DNA of 64,000 bases from Strongylocentrotus droebachiensis (taxonomy: Eukaryota; Echinodermata; Echinoidea; Camarodonta; Strongylocentrotidae). The stretch's first letter is position 1. Each line of letters opens with the position of its first letter. Positions 13,501 through 24,029 of the stretch are shown in pieces. The position numbers and the translations under genes were made by a program. Below the pieces are notes generated by a model. It was not told the DNA's origin. It made no database searches and saw only the letters and a program-made list of their open reading frames with translations. Where the stretch lies: contig JAVYIG010004996.1 in the NCBI GenBank assembly GCA_035222895.1, positions 62,001-126,000 of the forward strand, read 5' to 3'.

Positions 13501-15181
13501 GTGCTCCGAGGGCTACAAGACATTGTCTCCAACTTTCCAGGTCACAATGGTAAGCAAGTAAAATATATAATTTCATTTCAATTTCAATTTCAATTTATTG
13601 TCACATTTTTACAAACGTATAAAGAATTAAAATAAGTTTACATAATGGTTTATTAAGGCAGTATATTGAAAACAACAGACTTTATATGTTACCCTTAAAT
13701 GGCTAGGTTATTTTGGTGCTCTATTAGCAGAAGGGGTGTGGTGTATTCCTCCTCCACCCCCTCCCTGGATTTCAGCCATTGAGGGACAACTAAAAAGTCT
13801 GAAACTTGGCAGATTTCATTACAGATTTTGTATCCCGTAGAGAATATAACCCATGACGTTTCATATCTATATATCTCAAATATTTTGAATTATTGCTTAA
13901 TTAACTAGTCACATATCTAATAATTGACAATTTTTAATTGTGTACAATACATACAGGAAGTGCTAATTGTGGCCACTCACAGCGTGATGATTTTTATGCT
14001 GTACAGTACCTGTTGGTCCAAATTTGTATCAAAAGATACTTGAGACAAGGCAATAAAGTCATGAAAGCTCAGTGCCAAAAAATTATCGTCATACGTATTG
14101 TGGTGCCTGATATGGGGGTGGGGGTGGGGCAGGATTGTGATGCCCCATGTCCCTTGTAGGGTTAAAATGCAGAACAAATTGGCAATCCTATTTTATTTAG
14201 TAAGAGAAATAGTGTTTTGCTCAGTGATCTGAATCAATTTAATTGCTCTATATTTAGAATTGGCATATAAGATGTACATGATTAGAAGACTAGGGACTAT
14301 ATCAGAAAGCTAGCATACATCATTTTTATGGTTAAAAAAAAAGAAGCAATCGACTGATTTACGTGTACCTACCAATCACCTTAAAATAATTTGTGTGTAG
14401 CTAGAATGTATAAAATCAACCTCAAAAATCTTAACCTGGCATTCTATAGAGTACCAAAGTGTGACATCATACTGGACAAGTTGTCAAGGTTGCTGGTTTC
14501 AAACAAATTTTTGCTAAATAATGGTGTTGGTGATCACACAGGCCCCTTCGCCCTGCTCCAGCCTTTTGCGTATGAATGATTTTGCTGTGAACCTCGTGTG
14601 CAGGCTCTGTTGTTTAGAACCAGTAACCTGGATGCCAAGCGAATATGATGTTAGCACTTCATTACTCTGTTGATAAACAGTTATGGAGTATGAAAACACA
14701 AAGGATAACATAAAACCTCAAGTATAGATTGAAGCTCATATTTTGAAAAAAATATAGCCACATGGAACTCCTTCCATCAAGAGCGAAACATATAACAGTG
14801 ATTGGTACACTTAAAGTAAACGGAATATGATATGGTAAAGGGAAAGGGATTATCATTAATGGATTGTGTAGGCAACCTTAGGCCACAATACAGACTGCTA
14901 GGTGTCGAGGGCCCAATCAGTGAGGATCACATTGACTCTTCCAAAGTTTCTATTTGCAAAGCTTCCAGTTACAAAGTGCTTGCTAGCAAATTGATTTGTT
15001 ATGTTGTTTTTTCTTCCAGGAGGGCTTTGTAAATGCCATGCAATTTTCCAGTGATGGGACATTTCTTGTTGCCGGTGTAGGGCAGGAGCATCGCCTGGGC
15101 CGCTGGTGGCGTCTCAAAGAAGCAAAGAACAGCATTGTCATTGTCAGACTCAGGAAGAGCAATGCTGAAAATATCAGATGA
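1491..15181 (+). CDS. RRP9: RRP9 / U3-55K, U3 snoRNP WD40 protein (12 exons, 5' partial)
   Basis: U3-55K binds the box B/C motif of U3 snoRNA in the nucleolus and is part of the SSU processome that cleaves 18S pre-rRNA. Exons read here: 1491-1582, 3633-3760, 5922-5989, 6641-6809, 7814-7938, 8511-8603, 9170-9270, 10592-10726, 11606-11668, 12666-12820, 13470-13549, 15020-15181. All have AG/GT borders, and phases agree at every junction. They sum to 1371 nt, 456 residues plus TGA. An acidic, Lys-rich N-terminal part (residues 1-95, with runs DDEE, EEEEQE and KKKK) precedes seven WD-type repeats. The first repeat starts near LRGHQLAITC (about 122) and ends at CSIIKW. Other hallmarks are GHRDAIS, HDRSVKIW, GGRDSSIRVW, and GVGQEHRLGRWWR near the C-terminus, which is diagnostic of this family. 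Human RRP9 is about 475 residues, so only some 20-30 N-terminal residues with the start codon are missing; they should lie in an exon left of the window. Introns range from 566 to 2161 bp. Confidence 0.95.
1913..1984. repeat. GC-rich (CGG/ACGGCG) trinucleotide tract
   Basis: The tract is an impure array of GGCGGC and GACGGC triplets about 70 bp long, in otherwise AT-rich DNA. It is the head of the 1882-3301 element. Confidence 0.9.
1986..2360. repeat. Two tandem copies of a ~190-bp repeat
   Basis: Both copies open with AAAACTTAACCTAAGGTTAAG, broken here as a palindrome around CCTAAGG, and end with the words AAGTCAAGGTCAAAGGTCA. The copies differ at a few positions only. Confidence 0.9.
2365..3150. 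repeat. About five tandem copies of a ~160-bp AT-rich repeat
   Basis: Each copy carries TGCTTCTTCTCC, then GACCGATTTTGATTTGG, a segment ending GGTAGAGCTAA, and an AT-rich tail with TTTATGCAAATTTATTCC. The first copy is the most diverged. The array is non-coding. Confidence 0.85.
3861..4706. mobile_element. Foldback element with inner poly-T and poly-A tracts (RRP9 intron)
   Basis: A 15-bp perfect inverted pair, TTTGGTTGTCCTCGA (3872-3886) and its complement (4677-4691), sits at the ends. Next to each is a GGGCGGGCGG-type stretch, and then a long T tract (3919-4008) or A tract (4548-4644) facing inward. The frames at 3799-4116 and 3869-4078 merely translate the T tract. A 210-bp dispersed repeat lies inside at 4162-4375. 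Confidence 0.65.
4162..4375 (+). repeat. Dispersed repeat, family copy 1
   Basis: Shares TAGCTACTTRC-CCCTCTAT, AATCGGTG, TTGGTCCCC, ATGATCCTCTTT and GGTCTAATCCCT, in the same order, with 51155-51365. A short inverted fragment of the same end lies at 55434-55478. No tRNA-like promoter boxes are seen. Confidence 0.75.
7402..7545. repeat. Poly-T / poly-A pair
   Basis: A run of about 22 T and a run of about 60 A bracket roughly 60 bp of unique AT-rich sequence, in the intron between exons 6641-6809 and 7814-7938. It is low-complexity DNA and makes no gene. Confidence 0.85.
9330..9425 (+). repeat. Short dispersed repeat, copy 1
   Basis: Shares the words TACCAATCACCT, TGTGTA and ATGTATAAAATCAACCT with 14360-14450 in another intron of the same gene. 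Both are non-coding. Confidence 0.6.
10385..10477 (+). other. Duplicated 3' splice site and exon start (decoy exon)
   Basis: This 93-bp stretch is an almost exact copy of 10550-10648, which holds the end of the intron and the first ~57 bases of exon 10592-10726. It carries its own polypyrimidine tract and AG (exon start would be 10425), followed by the codons for FGHQDA and then GIDSLTRDR. Beyond that point it diverges and reads into a TGA at about 10504 without a good splice donor. Use of this copy would cut the WD40 protein short. It is probably a recent tandem duplication that left a decoy acceptor. Confidence 0.8.
11216..11280 (-). repeat. GACCACCTGTC-type dispersed repeat
   Basis: Contains repeated GACAGATGGTC words and ends GACAGGCTTGACTATAT. 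It reads as the inverse of the start of the copies at 12347 and 12868. It is a short non-coding interspersed repeat. Confidence 0.5.
12525..12625 (+). repeat. GACCACCTGTC-type dispersed repeat
   Basis: Shows AACCTGTCTATAATGGCCACC followed by CTGTCTACAGTGG, related to the copy at 12868. It lies just before the exon at 12666. The motif is given in parts because it is longer than this field allows in one run. Confidence 0.5.
12868..12965 (+). repeat. GACCACCTGTC-type dispersed repeat
   Basis: Reads CAGTCAAACCTGATTTAG, then AAGACCACCTGTCTATAAAGG. With 11216 and 12525 it forms a small family inside RRP9 introns. No open frame. Confidence 0.5.
14360..14450 (+). repeat. Short dispersed repeat, copy 2
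   Basis: Second copy of the 9330-9425 repeat (shared TACCAATCACCT and TGTATAAAATCAACCT). Its presence in two introns of one gene could reflect local copying or a dispersed family. Confidence 0.6.
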
Positions 15182-16811
15182 TGATCATGGGGAAATTAGG
15201 GTCACCAGTGTTTAGGGTTGAGCTGGATTGTATGTGTTCTAAAAGAAAGAAAAACAATCATGTTTCTTATGTGATACATCATTAAAGAAATTAAGAAATA
15301 TGCAAACAGACAAAAGAGAAATGGAATTGCATGTCAATAGCAACAAGTTAAAAGATGTTATTTTGTTAACTTTAGAAAAAAATTCATTACTGATTGATTT
15401 AAGTATTTATAAAATTTATTCATTTATTTATTCGTTTATTAATTTAGGGGAAAGTTAATGTACTTTTTATTGCTCCTTAATCATTTAATATTTATTGGAA
15501 GACAATAATTTGGCCTACAATGGTATGATTTTCTGAAATGCCTTTTTCTATTACCGTTCAGTCCCCAAAAGTTCCATGTTACAATAATCAAATATGACCT
15601 TTTCAGAGAGAAAAAAATGCACTATTTGAGATATGGTAACAGGAAAGTGACATAACAGGAAATGGATAATTTCAACCTAATTAATTTTTATTTACCTAGT
15701 TTTGTTTAATATGAATCAGTCTACCATAGATGGTGCCGGAGAAAAATGATCTGGTTAGATCTTGGGTTAAGTAGGTCAAAGGTCAATATCAGAAATTGTA
15801 GATTTCAGCCTCATTTTGATATGTCAAGAACCACTTGAGGTATGAGCTTCAAACTTGGTGTGAGTATGTATCACCAAAGGAAGACAAATGTGATTAGATT
15901 TTTGGTTAAATAGGTGAAAGGTCAATTGTCATAAAGGTCAATTTCCATGAAAATCTCGGGTTTTAGCCCTGTTATAGCAATGTCTCAAGAACGATTTGAG
16001 CCATGAACTCGGGTAAAAGAAGGTCAAGTGTCGGAGGTCGAATGGAATTTAAGGTTTTTAACTTTGTTATGGCCAAATCCATACTATTTCCAGCTACATT
16101 GTATTATACCTGTGAATTTAAAACCTGTAACTGGTAAGCATCACTGTAGGGAGACAAGTGATCATATTTTGGGATTTTCGGGTCAAAGGTCATAAAGATT
16201 AATCAACATGAAAGTATAGGATTTTTGTATCGTCTTGATATTCCATGAATTCCAAGAATAAGCCAAGTGCTTAAAGGCATTGTTTTACAATGCCAAATCT
16301 GAGATGCAAGGCCCTACGTGTTATCAGCGTCTGTGATATGATGTAATATTGAAGCCCTAAGAAAATTGCGCTTCAAAATGATCATGAAGTGCCTCAAAAA
16401 AGAAAAAAATCTCTGAGTGACCGGTTTTACCAAACTCATTTTCCCCAATAGACTTCAGTGTAATAAAAACCATTGGGATAACGGTTTTTGAAATTTTGAA
16501 TTCCAATCATAAATATCTTGATAGCATGAGCTAAATCCATGATTTTGTTTCCCTTAACCGAATTAAGGTGAAGGCATATTGGAGATGCACTCACATTTGT
16601 CTTTTTTACTATATGCTTTGTTGCTGGGTTTGTGACTTATTGGTGATTTTTAAAGAAGGAAGTAAAATACATAACATACTGTTCTTCTTTTTAGACGATT
16701 AAGCCTTCCATAAAATCAGGTATAATTTTCCCCAAGATTCAATGAATGTACATGTATTTGAGTGAATTTTTTTTCTTCACTTTCTCTGTAATTATGGAGG
16801 AATAAAATAAA
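15182..16811 (+). other. RRP9 3' flank with degenerate tandem repeats
   Basis: This stretch begins right after the RRP9 stop and should hold its 3' UTR. Candidate poly-A signals are ATTAAA at about 15281 and AATAAA at about 16462 and 16801; none can be preferred from sequence alone. From about 15745 to 16215 there are three loose copies of a roughly 170-bp repeat built around TTAGAT-TTGGGTTAA-TAGGTCAAAGGTCA. No coding region is seen. Confidence 0.6.
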
Positions 16812-17211
16812 CGATTGGCTCACAGTTCATAATATTGTGAATATATGTAGCTTCATTTTCAGTATTTCAGTATCTATTCTAATATGTATTTTGTCCCATG
16901 TTTCATTGACAATTGCTCCACAGTTGATATTCTGCATTACAAATCTCTACCAAACAATATGCTAACCCCAAGTATAACCTAAAACTCAATGGCAGCCCCA
17001 ATCCTAACCATAACCAGAATTTATTAATTTTCATACAAACAGTGATAACTAATTTTTTAAATGGTACAATTAATTAAATAGATGTATGAATGAATTAATG
17101 GACATTTTTTTCCAATTTGTTGGAATTCACCATTCCATATTTGTTTTTCTTGCGAATTGCTATGTAAACATCGTCGTTCGTTCGTGCAAAGAATATCAGG
17201 GAGTACATCAT

Positions 17212-19560
17212 CTAGATTGGAAGATCCTTATTGAGCCAACGGATCGTCTCATCATCGAGCTCACAAAGTCCGGAAGCGCCGTGGGGGGATTTGTAGATCG
17301 GACAATCATCAATGACATGATCCATAGTTTGGATCTCTCCACAGGCGCAGTTTGGTGATGATTCAGCTCCAATTTTATGTAGGAAATATTGTGTGCGGCC
17401 AACTCCAGTTCTGATACGGTTTAGGTTGACCCAGGCTTTTCTTGGGAGGTCGCTGCCACTAGGTTTTGCACAGGGCTTTGGGATGAACTCCTTCAGGTTG
17501 GTAGTGGACGAATTCCACTGGTCTGACCAGCGTTTTGCTATCCAAGTGGCTAAGGTGGAAGGGGGGTTCTCAGGCCGCAGCTCAGCAGCCTGTGTTGCAA
17601 AGTGTCTTCTAGGGAGACGCTGTCCTTCAAAGGCAGAGGGGGCAGGAACAAGGCATTTATCTCTGTCATGCTTTTGGGCAAGCTTAGTGTACTGCGCATC
17701 TCGTCTGAGCTGAGCTGGTGGTATGCCAGATAATATTGGCAGGTTGCTGACTGGTGTTGCAGTGAGTGTTCCGCTGATTAATCTCATAGCATCATTGAGG
17801 ACAACATCAACCTTGTGTACATGGGTGCTGTGGCTCCATGCAGGTGCAGCATACTCGGCAGTGGAGAAGGCAAGAGCTAGAGTGGAGGTGCGAAGGGTGG
17901 TGAAATTAGCTCCCCATCCGGTCCCTGCAAGCTTCTTTAGGAGAGACACTCTGGCTTGGGTCTTTTGAGCTGTGGCTTTGGCATGCTCGTGGAAGGTGAG
18001 GCTTCGGTCAAGAGTGACACCTAGGTACTTTGGTGTTGAGACGAAGTTCAGCCTAGAACCATCTAGTGAGATATTCAGCTCTCGGTTGGCACATCGGTTA
18101 GCCAGGTGGAAGACGGAGGATACAGTCTTTGGTATGCTTATCTTGAGATGCCATCTGTTGAAGAACTCGGCTAGCATCTTCAGGTCCTTCTCCAGTGATG
18201 TTTCGATTGCCTCGAAGGAGTGGTTGTTGAACCCCAGTGCGGTGTCGTCTGCGTAGGAATACTGCATGCATTCCCCCTTGGGCATATCAGAGACATAGAT
18301 GTTGAAAAGTATCGGAGCGAGGACAGAGCCTTGCGGCACACCATTGCGGAGTTTCCTCTTCCTACTGCATTCGCCGTTTGATGTTTCAAGGACAAATGAC
18401 CGGTCTTGTACAAGCAGCATGATAAATTTCACGATTCTTACATCTGGAATGGTCTGCAGGGTCTTGAGGTATAGGCCACGGTGCCATACTGTGTCAAATG
18501 CCGCAGTAAGGTCGACAAGAACTGCACCAAACTTCTGCTTCTTCTGGAAGGCCGTCTCTATGTCGTTTACAAGCCTGACTACTTGGTCGGTGGTTGATTT
18601 ACCTTTCCTGAAACCTGCCTGTGTAGTAGGTAGCTTCTCTTCGACAGTGTCAACGATTCTGGCAAGTAGCAGCCTTTCAAGTAGCTTGTAGATGTGCGGT
18701 AGCAGACTGATTGGACGGTAGCTCTTGGGTTCGTCTGCAGGCTTCTTGGGCTTCAGAATGGCAATAACTTTAGCGGTCTTCCATTTTGATGGAATAGTGG
18801 ATGTTATCATGCAGGTAGAGAGAAAGGCTTGAAGCCAGGAAGTAGCTTTGCGACTCATGTTCTTGAGGAACTCTGTGTGGATGTTATCGTTGCCTGGTGC
18901 TTTGCCAGACTTTATTGATTTCAGTGCAGTTTCAACCTCATCCAAGGTGAAGGCTTCAGACATGGAGGTTGACTCTGGAGTGGACTTGAGGAGGTTCTTT
19001 ATCTCAGAGTTCACCGAGCGAGAGTGGACTTTGGCCTCAGTGGTTTTATCTTGCCACTTTCCATTGTTAACTAGGACTGAAGCGATGGAGTTTGCAGTAA
19101 CAGGACACTGTTTTGGAGCGCTGCTTCGACCAGTGGGTTTGTTGATGGTAGTCCAGGCCTTGCGACTAGAGTGGGTAAAGTTGATCTCAGAGACTTCTTC
19201 TTCCCATCTGATCCTCCTCTTTTCTCCTAGTGACATCAGCAGGTCGTTCCCTACAGCTTCTCTTTCTTCAATGGTCTTGGACTTAGTGTAGGATTCGTAC
19301 AGACGGTCGCATTCTTCGTCCCAACATGGAATATACGGGTGTCTCCTGCCCCTGGGGATGGAGAGTTTTGCCGCCCGATGTAACATGGAGCAGAAAGCAG
19401 AGTAGGAGTCATTCACATTACTAGTGGAGGGGTCTGGCAGTCGAGATGTTAGCTTGTTTGTGATTTCCTGGAACTTGGGCCAGTCAGCTTTTCTGAAATT
19501 CCATCTCTTCTTTGGTAGGTTGGAGAGTTGAAGCTTGATGTCGCTTGAGATGGTAAACAT
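17212..19560 (-). CDS. Jockey/CR1-like non-LTR reverse transcriptase, 782 codons
   Basis: The protein would copy element RNA into DNA at a nicked target. A linker (residues 1-250) is followed by the RT fingers and palm: YRPISLL near 280, DLTAAFDTVWH at 350-360 (first catalytic Asp), GVPQGSVLAPILF at 407-419, and YADD at 436-439 with the catalytic Asp pair. The thumb follows (KYLGVTLD). A C-terminal Cys/His cluster, Cys738, Cys740, His748 and Cys753, resembles the zinc-finger-like tail of jockey/R1-group elements. The frame is open from the first ATG to TAG, and the catalytic residues are intact. An N-terminal endonuclease domain, expected in these families, is absent, so the ATG at 19560 may be internal to a longer ancestral ORF. 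Clade assignment is tentative. Confidence 0.85.
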   Translation of the reverse strand: MFTISSDIKLQLSNLPKKRWNFRKADWPKFQEITNKLTSRLPDPSTSNVNDSYSAFCSMLHRAAKLSIPRGRRHPYIPCWDEECDRLYESYTKSKTIEEREAVGNDLLMSLGEKRRIRWEEEVSEINFTHSSRKAWTTINKPTGRSSAPKQCPVTANSIASVLVNNGKWQDKTTEAKVHSRSVNSEIKNLLKSTPESTSMSEAFTLDEVETALKSIKSGKAPGNDNIHTEFLKNMSRKATSWLQAFLSTCMITSTIPSKWKTAKVIAILKPKKPADEPKSYRPISLLPHIYKLLERLLLARIVDTVEEKLPTTQAGFRKGKSTTDQVVRLVNDIETAFQKKQKFGAVLVDLTAAFDTVWHRGLYLKTLQTIPDVRIVKFIMLLVQDRSFVLETSNGECSRKRKLRNGVPQGSVLAPILFNIYVSDMPKGECMQYSYADDTALGFNNHSFEAIETSLEKDLKMLAEFFNRWHLKISIPKTVSSVFHLANRCANRELNISLDGSRLNFVSTPKYLGVTLDRSLTFHEHAKATAQKTQARVSLLKKLAGTGWGANFTTLRTSTLALAFSTAEYAAPAWSHSTHVHKVDVVLNDAMRLISGTLTATPVSNLPILSGIPPAQLRRDAQYTKLAQKHDRDKCLVPAPSAFEGQRLPRRHFATQAAELRPENPPSTLATWIAKRWSDQWNSSTTNLKEFIPKPCAKPSGSDLPRKAWVNLNRIRTGVGRTQYFLHKIGAESSPNCACGEIQTMDHVIDDCPIYKSPHGASGLCELDDETIRWLNKDLPI

Positions 19561-20031
19561 GTTGTAGATAAAGAAATTGATTGTTTGGTGATTGCTTTAA
19601 CTGACTGCTAAGAAAGCATGTGTGTGTTGTAAGTAATAAACCAGTGACGAGACCGCTGCTTTACCACTGATCCATTTAATGGGACTATGGATTATGAATC
19701 ATAGGATGATGATGATGATGAAGAAAAAGATGATGACGAAAAAGATGATTTATTTTTGCTTTGTTCACTATCACCTTGTATTTCATCACCATTAGTGAGG
19801 GTCGGGTTGTGAATTTTGTTATTGTAGAACGGCAAGTGAAGGGCATGGATTAGGTAGGTCTATGCTACGAATTTTCGACCATCTCGTAATTATTCAAAAT
19901 AATGTAACTTTCTATTTAAAGTAAGCGCTTTTACAGAACACTGATCAGATCCCTGATACAACAAAAAATATAAAATAAACATTGTATTTGGAACAATAAC
20001 AAATATACACAGCTCTTAATATCAGTCAGGC

Positions 20032-20240
20032 GCGTACGCCAGAGGGGAGGGGGGGGGGGGGCATTAACCCCCCCCCCTTTAACTTTTTTTATGTGTTTTT
20101 GAGGAAACCTCCCCCCCCTTTTGTTTAAAAAAAAAATCCCCCCCCCCAACAAACAAAAACAAAAAAATTGAATTTGAGAAATCGAAAAATCGCACCCCCC
20201 CCCCCTTGAACGCCAGGGGGGGGGGGGGGGGCCTATCTCC
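20032..20240. repeat. Homopolymer-rich GGGGG/CCCCC foldback tract
   Basis: Alternating runs of 7-13 G or C separated by AT-rich spacers, starting CGCGTACGCCAG and ending in a 15-G run. Similar tracts recur at 23521-23565, 26261-26552, 49930-50060, 52310-52345 and 53533-53622. Run lengths are where assembly error is most likely. Confidence 0.7.
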
Positions 20241-20289
20241 AAACAAAGGTAAAATTAATGTGTATTTCAGTTTTTTTTTTTCCTAGGGC

Positions 20290-20945
20290 GGAGCCCTCAG
20301 AAGCTCAGGGGTTTTATACATCAAATTATCGTCGGATAAGCATAATTTTATACCTTATTTATGACACTGGCAGGTCACGAATTGGTTTGGGGTCCAGGGG
20401 GCAGAGCCCCCGGAAGCTCAGGGGTTTTTGGCACTAAATAACAGTCAGATTAGCATATTTTTATACCGTATTTGTGACACTGGCAGGACACAAATTGGTA
20501 TTGGGTCCAGGGGGCGGAGCCCCCAGAAGCTCGGGGGTTATATACATTAAATTATCGTCAGATGTGCATATTTTATACCTTATTTGTGACACTAGCAGGT
20601 CACGAATTGGTGTGGGGTTCAGGGGTTTTGGGCAATAAATAACGGTCAGATGAGCATATTTTTATATCTATTTGTGACACTGGCAGGACACAAATTGGTG
20701 TAGGGTCTAGGGGGCGGAGCCCCAAGAAGCTCAGGGGTTTTATACATTAAATTATCGGTCAGATGAGCATATTTTATTCCTTATTTGTGACACTGGCAGG
20801 TCACGAATTGGCTTGGGGTCCAGGGGGCGGAGCCCCCGGAAGCTCAGGGGTTTTGGGCAATAAATTACTGTCAGATGAGCATGATTTTATACCTTATTTG
20901 TGACACTGGCAGGTCCCGAATTGGCGTGGGGTCCAGGGGGCGGAT
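20290..20945. repeat. Tandem ~110-bp monomers, about six copies
   Basis: Each monomer carries ATTTGTGACACTGGCAGG, a GAATTGG-TGGGGTCCAGG part, the hairpin GGGGGCGGAGCCCCC, GAAGCTCAGGGGTTTT, and a TAAATTATCGTCAGATGAGCA part. The same family occurs in copy B (22110-22725) and alone at 52500-52960. Relative to the minus-strand RT ORF the monomers lie upstream, where some LINEs keep promoter monomers; that role is only a suggestion. Confidence 0.85.
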
Positions 20946-21225
20946 ACAATTTTCGTCGAAATCGGATCTACCTATAAGGTGTTGCATAACAATTAGTATG
21001 CGCATTTCATCAAAAAGCGCTATAATTGCATATTCATGTACATGCAGAAATGTGAATACAGGTTTAGATGTATTTCTTCCTAAGTGGGAGATATGAATTG
21101 ATATCGAATTGCTGTTATATGGTTCTCAAAGTAACTTGATGTATTCCAGAACGAAAGAATACATTAGAAATAAAACAATAGATACAATATGAAATAAAAA
21201 ACAATAAAATACATAAGAAAATAAA

Positions 21226-23007
21226 CGATTGGCTCACAGTTCATAATATTGTGAATATATGTAGCTTCATTTTCAGTATTTCAGTATCTATTCTAATATG
21301 TATTTTGTCCCATGTTTCATTGACAATTGCTCCACAGTTGATATTCTGCATTACAAATCTCTACCAAACAATATGCTAACCCCAAGTATAACCTAAAACT
21401 CAATGGCAGCCCCAATCCTAACCATAACCAGAATTTATTAATTTTCATACAAACAGTGATAACTAATTTTTTAAATGGTACAATTAATTAAATAGATGTA
21501 TGAATGAATTAATGGACATTTTTTTCCAATTTGTTGGAATTCACCATTCCATATTTGTTTTTCTTGCGAATTGCTATGTAAACATCGTCGTTCGTTCGTG
21601 CAAAGAATATCAGGGAGTACATCATCTAGATTGGAAGATCCTTATTGAGCCAACGGATCGTCTCATCATCGAGCTCACAAAGTCCGGAAGCGCCGTGGGG
21701 GGATTTGTAGATCGGACAATCATCAATGACATGATCCATAGTTTGGATCTCTCCACAGGCGCAGTTTGGTGATGATTCAGCTCCAATTTTATGTAGGAAA
21801 TATTGTGTGCGGCCAACTCCAGTTCTGATACGGTTTAGGTTGACCCAGGCTTTTCTTGGGAGGTCGCTGCCACTAGGTTTTGCACAGGGCTTTGGGATGA
21901 ACTCCTTCAGGTTGGTAGTGGACGAATTCCACTGGTCTGACCAGCGTTTTGCTATCCAAGTGGCTAAGGTGGAAGGGGGGTTCTCAGGCCGCAGCTCAGC
22001 AGCCTGTGTTGCAAAGTGTCTTCTAGGGAGACGCTGTCCTTCAAAGGCAGAGGGGGCAGGAACAAGGCATTTATCTCTGTCATGCTTTTGGGCAAGCTTA
22101 GTGTACTGTATCGTCGGATAAGCATAATTTTATACCTTATTTATGACACTGGCAGGTCACGAATTGGTTTGGGGTCCAGGGGGCAGAGCCCCCGGAAGCT
22201 CAGGGGTTTTTGGCACTAAATAACAGTCAGATTAGCATATTTTTATACCGTATTTGTGACACTGGCAGGACACAAATTGGTATTGGGTCCAGGGGGCGGA
22301 GCCCCCAGAAGCTCAGGGGTTATATACATTAAATTATCGTCAGATGTGCATATTTTATACCTTATTTGTGACACTAGCAGGTCACGAATTGGTGTGGGGT
22401 TCAGGGGTTTTGGGCAATAAATAACGGTCAGATGAGCATATTTTTATATCTATTTGTGACACTGGCAGGACACAAATTGGTGTAGGGTCTAGGGGGCGGA
22501 GCCCCAAGAAGCTCAGGGGTTTTATACATTAAATTATCGGTCAGATGAGCATATTTTATTCCTTATTTGTGACACTGGCAGGTCACGAATTGGCTTGGGG
22601 TCCAGGGGGCGGAGCCCCCGGAAGCTCAGGGGTTTTGGGCAATAAATTACTGTCAGATGAGCATGATTTTATACCTTATTTGTGACACTGGCAGGTCCCG
22701 AATTGGCGTGGGGTCCAGGGGGCGGATACAATTTTCGTCGAAATCGGATCTACCTATAAGGTGTTGCATAACAATTAGTATGCGCATTTCATCAAAAAGC
22801 GCTATAATTGCATATTCATGTACATGCAGAAATGTGAATACAGGTTTAGATGTATTTCTTCCTAAGTGGGAGATATGAATTGATATCGAATTGCTGTTAT
22901 ATGGTTCTCAAAGTAACTTGATGTATTCCAGAACGAAAGAATACATTAGAAATAAAACAATAGATACAATATGAAATAAAAAACAATAAAATACATAAGA
23001 AAATAAA
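21226..23007 (-). mobile_element. Non-LTR retrotransposon-like unit, copy B (internally deleted)
   Basis: Bases 21226-22109 match copy A 16812-17695, and 22110-23007 match 20328-21225, with almost no differences by eye. Copy B therefore lacks 2632 bp, including all catalytic RT motifs and the homopolymer tract. The break joins TTAGTGTACTG to TATCGTCGG. Confidence 0.85.
21626..22109 (-). pseudogene. C-terminal remnant of the reverse transcriptase in copy B
   Basis: About 160 C-terminal codons identical in appearance to the end of the ORF at 17212-19560, including the Cys/His tail and the TAG. The rest of the frame is removed by the copy B deletion, so no RT can be made. Confidence 0.85.
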
Positions 23008-24029
23008 TATTTGAAAATCGCATGAAATTTGCATAAATTATCATTATTAATTACATAAAAATAACTATTTTGTGTTAGAAAAAAAGTTGCATATGAATAA
23101 TGAGTTTCAACATTCAAAAAGTGGAATCTGACAATATTTGTAATGATTCTAGTTCCCTGTATATGTTTACAGATTTGATATTCCTGAATGCGTAATTTGC
23201 GTATTCCTATAATTAATGCGAATTAATTATATTAACCTATGCATTTTCAAATATCATAAAAATAATGAAACCTCATGAATTTGAGATGAAGGAAACATAT
23301 ATTCAATACATTTTCAAGATTCTTCACAAGTCTCAAGACAAATATGTAGAGTTTTCTGTAAAATGCATAACATTTATTAGCATTTTGCATAATTAATTAG
23401 GCTATAACGACAACAATTTGCATATTCGGAAAAAATTAATTATACCATGTTGTTCCTTACGTAAATATCTACAAACATGCAATTTTCTCGTTTTCATCGG
23501 ACATTCGACGGCCGAGATCATGGGGGGGGGGGTCTTCCAGGCCCCCCCCCCCCCCCCCCCCATCCCCAGTCAGTGAGGTGCTCAAAATAACCCAGTACAG
23601 TAAGGGTTAAGGACATACATCATTAAGAACATTTTAAATACAATCATGTACAACCCAAAATACCAAATTTCATGGATGCACACGTTACAATGCATACTTA
23701 AATGATGTGATACTGAGATCGGAGTAAAAATTATAAAACAATACAGAGAAGGAGGATTGGAGGATATAACAAAAACTCTGAACCAGCACAGTCAGGATGC
23801 AACCGAGCACAAGGGATAGAGACTCAAAGGACAAACATATAATACAAAGCACTAATCGGAATAAACGCATCAGACCCCAGCTACTGATCAGCTGTCCCAT
23901 CAGCTTTGAAGAGCAAATTTACACAGTGTTATCCGAGTAGCATGCATAGCCTGATGATAGAGTCACAATCTGGAACCACGGCAGCAAAGGCTGGCAAAAA
24001 ACCCAGATATATCTGCGAACCGGTCATTT
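23008..24029. other. AT-rich DNA without recognised gene
   Basis: AT-rich sequence with many TTTGCAT and TTAATTA words up to about 23510, then a G/C homopolymer tract (23521-23565), then about 450 bp of single-copy DNA. Short frames are not supported by any codon pattern or homology I can see. Confidence 0.5.

Larger units (their letters stand above)
16812..21225 (-). mobile_element. Non-LTR retrotransposon-like unit, copy A (full)
   Basis: This 4414-bp unit is followed immediately by a shortened copy (21226-23007). AAATAAA stands before copy A, between the copies and after copy B, like a shared target duplication. On the minus strand the order is: about 280 bp of leader, tandem ~110-bp monomers (20945-20290), homopolymer-rich DNA, the reverse-transcriptase ORF (19560-17212), and a 400-bp 3' tail. 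No apurinic endonuclease frame is found upstream of the ORF, so the coding part appears 5' truncated. The tandem arrangement could come from unequal exchange or from insertion beside an older copy. Confidence 0.75.

Noticed and set aside
17393-19291. Several plus-strand frames of 80-147 codons
   Set aside because: They are shadows of the minus-strand reverse transcriptase ORF.
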